A stretch of 13,180 nucleotides of DNA from Beijerinckiaceae bacterium (GTDB lineage: Bacteria > Pseudomonadota > Alphaproteobacteria > Rhizobiales > Beijerinckiaceae), in the NCBI GenBank assembly GCA_947380915.1, contig CANCSY010000071.1, positions 1 through 13,180 on the forward strand. Reading direction: 5' to 3'. Position numbers and translations under genes: made by a program. Below, one piece after another: positions 12,705 through 13,180 of the stretch. The notes under the pieces are model-generated. The model saw nothing but the letters and a program-made list of their open reading frames with translations, did not search any database and was not told the origin of the DNA. Numbering within the stretch: position 1 is the stretch's first letter; every line of letters begins with the position of its first letter.

Positions 12705-13180
12705 ATGACCAATCTGATTGTTAATTCCTCCGTCGTCAATCTGGTTAGCTTTTTCCAGAATGATTTTTTAAACGGGTTTTCTTTAGTTTATAAAGACCGC
12801 ATCAAAAGCATCTGGGATGCAAGTTATGAGGTGACGCCTCTCAAACTGGGGTCCACCCTGGTGCAGATCGGTCTGGGGCCCACAACCAAGGTCTCCTTTA
12901 ATGGGTCCGGTTTCAACGTCGTCGCGCACTCTCTGGCCGAGATCGAACAGAAGTTCGCAGATCTTACTTCTTCCATTGACGCGCTTGATGGAAAGGCTGT
13001 TGGCGTTCTGAGCAGCATCGAAGTGACGGACAACGGAACGCCAATCCTGAAACTGACGACCACCAGCACGAAATGGGAACTTACGTCTGGAACAGACAGG
13101 ATCACGATTGAAGGCCATTTGCCGACCTCGCTTCAACAGGCCAACGTCATCGCGGATGATCTATTGTCGGGTGGCTCCAA
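12705..13180 (+). CDS. unknown protein, N-terminal 158 residues (runs off the window)
   Basis: An open frame from ATG 12705 to the end of the window, with GGGGCGAG about four bases upstream. It begins MTNLIVNSSVVNLVSFFQND and shows no Sec signal peptide and no clear membrane span. After about residue 40 it is rich in Ser, Thr, Gly and Val in short alternating stretches (KLGSTLVQIGLGPTTKVSF, VGVLSSIEVTDNGTPILKL, TDRITIEGHLPTSL), suggesting beta structure. An acidic, signal-less, beta-rich start is seen in many type I secreted proteins, but no RTX repeats are in view yet, so this is speculation. The coding appearance is good (no stop over 476 bases). It diverges from the beta-barrel gene with only 38 bases between start codons. 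I do not recognise the family. Confidence 0.7.
   Translation, partial: MTNLIVNSSVVNLVSFFQNDFLNGFSLVYKDRIKSIWDASYEVTPLKLGSTLVQIGLGPTTKVSFNGSGFNVVAHSLAEIEQKFADLTSSIDALDGKAVGVLSSIEVTDNGTPILKLTTTSTKWELTSGTDRITIEGHLPTSLQQANVIADDLLSGGS

Noticed and set aside
12783..13136. Minus-strand frames of 93-117 residues at the right end
   Set aside because: Antisense to an open plus-strand frame with a proper start and uninterrupted coding to the window end.
1..13180. CRISPR arrays, insertion sequences, integrases, toxin-antitoxin pairs
   Set aside because: I looked for spaced direct repeats, transposase motifs and paired small genes and saw none I could support.

Overview
The base composition is GC-rich. 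The window opens on a crtI-crtB carotenoid pair, and nearly all genes are of kinds common in Alphaproteobacteria (tripartite-tricarboxylate 'Bug' binding proteins, a MmgE/PrpD protein, an SfnG/RutA-like flavin monooxygenase). My best guess is a Hyphomicrobiales (Rhizobiales)-like chromosome; this is inferred from gene content only.

Layout. (1) 1-1304: a carotenoid operon end, with the last 41 codons of phytoene desaturase CrtI, an overlapping phytoene synthase gene crtB, and an ATGA-coupled 44-residue single-span membrane protein. (2) 1305-1896: a non-coding stretch holding a complete tRNA-Ser(CGA) gene (1649-1738) followed by three hairpins. (3) 1897-3964, minus strand: an isocitrate lyase/PEP mutase superfamily lyase and, upstream of it, a periplasmic Bug-type solute-binding protein. 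(4) 3981-5452: a gene-poor, apparently decaying block. It has a truncated short-chain dehydrogenase N-terminus, an orphan plant-type [2Fe-2S] domain that has lost one cluster cysteine, and almost 780 bases with no recognisable gene. (5) 5453-11766, plus strand: a second Bug protein, an SfnG/RutA-like flavin monooxygenase, a divergent AcnA-type aconitase and a MmgE/PrpD protein. The last two are coupled by ATGA, and a good sigma-70-like promoter with an overlapping inverted repeat lies before the aconitase. (6) 11797-13180: a minus-strand outer-membrane beta-barrel protein with a Thr-Asn repeat tract, and a divergent gene of unknown function, without a signal peptide, running off the window.

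How it may work together. Regions 3 and 5 hold a dehydratase (MmgE/PrpD), a hydratase (aconitase paralogue) and a C-C lyase (PEP mutase/methylisocitrate lyase fold). This is the set of reaction types in the lower methylcitrate or citrate cycle, but there is no citrate or methylcitrate synthase in view. Two binding proteins of a family that often captures carboxylates and a flavin monooxygenase sit beside them. I read this as a candidate catabolic module for an imported, possibly branched or substituted, di- or tricarboxylic acid. The substrate is unknown. The lyase has unusual residues at family catalytic positions and the aconitase has an unusual cluster loop, so specificity may have shifted. 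The decaying block between the divergent arms suggests past rearrangement.
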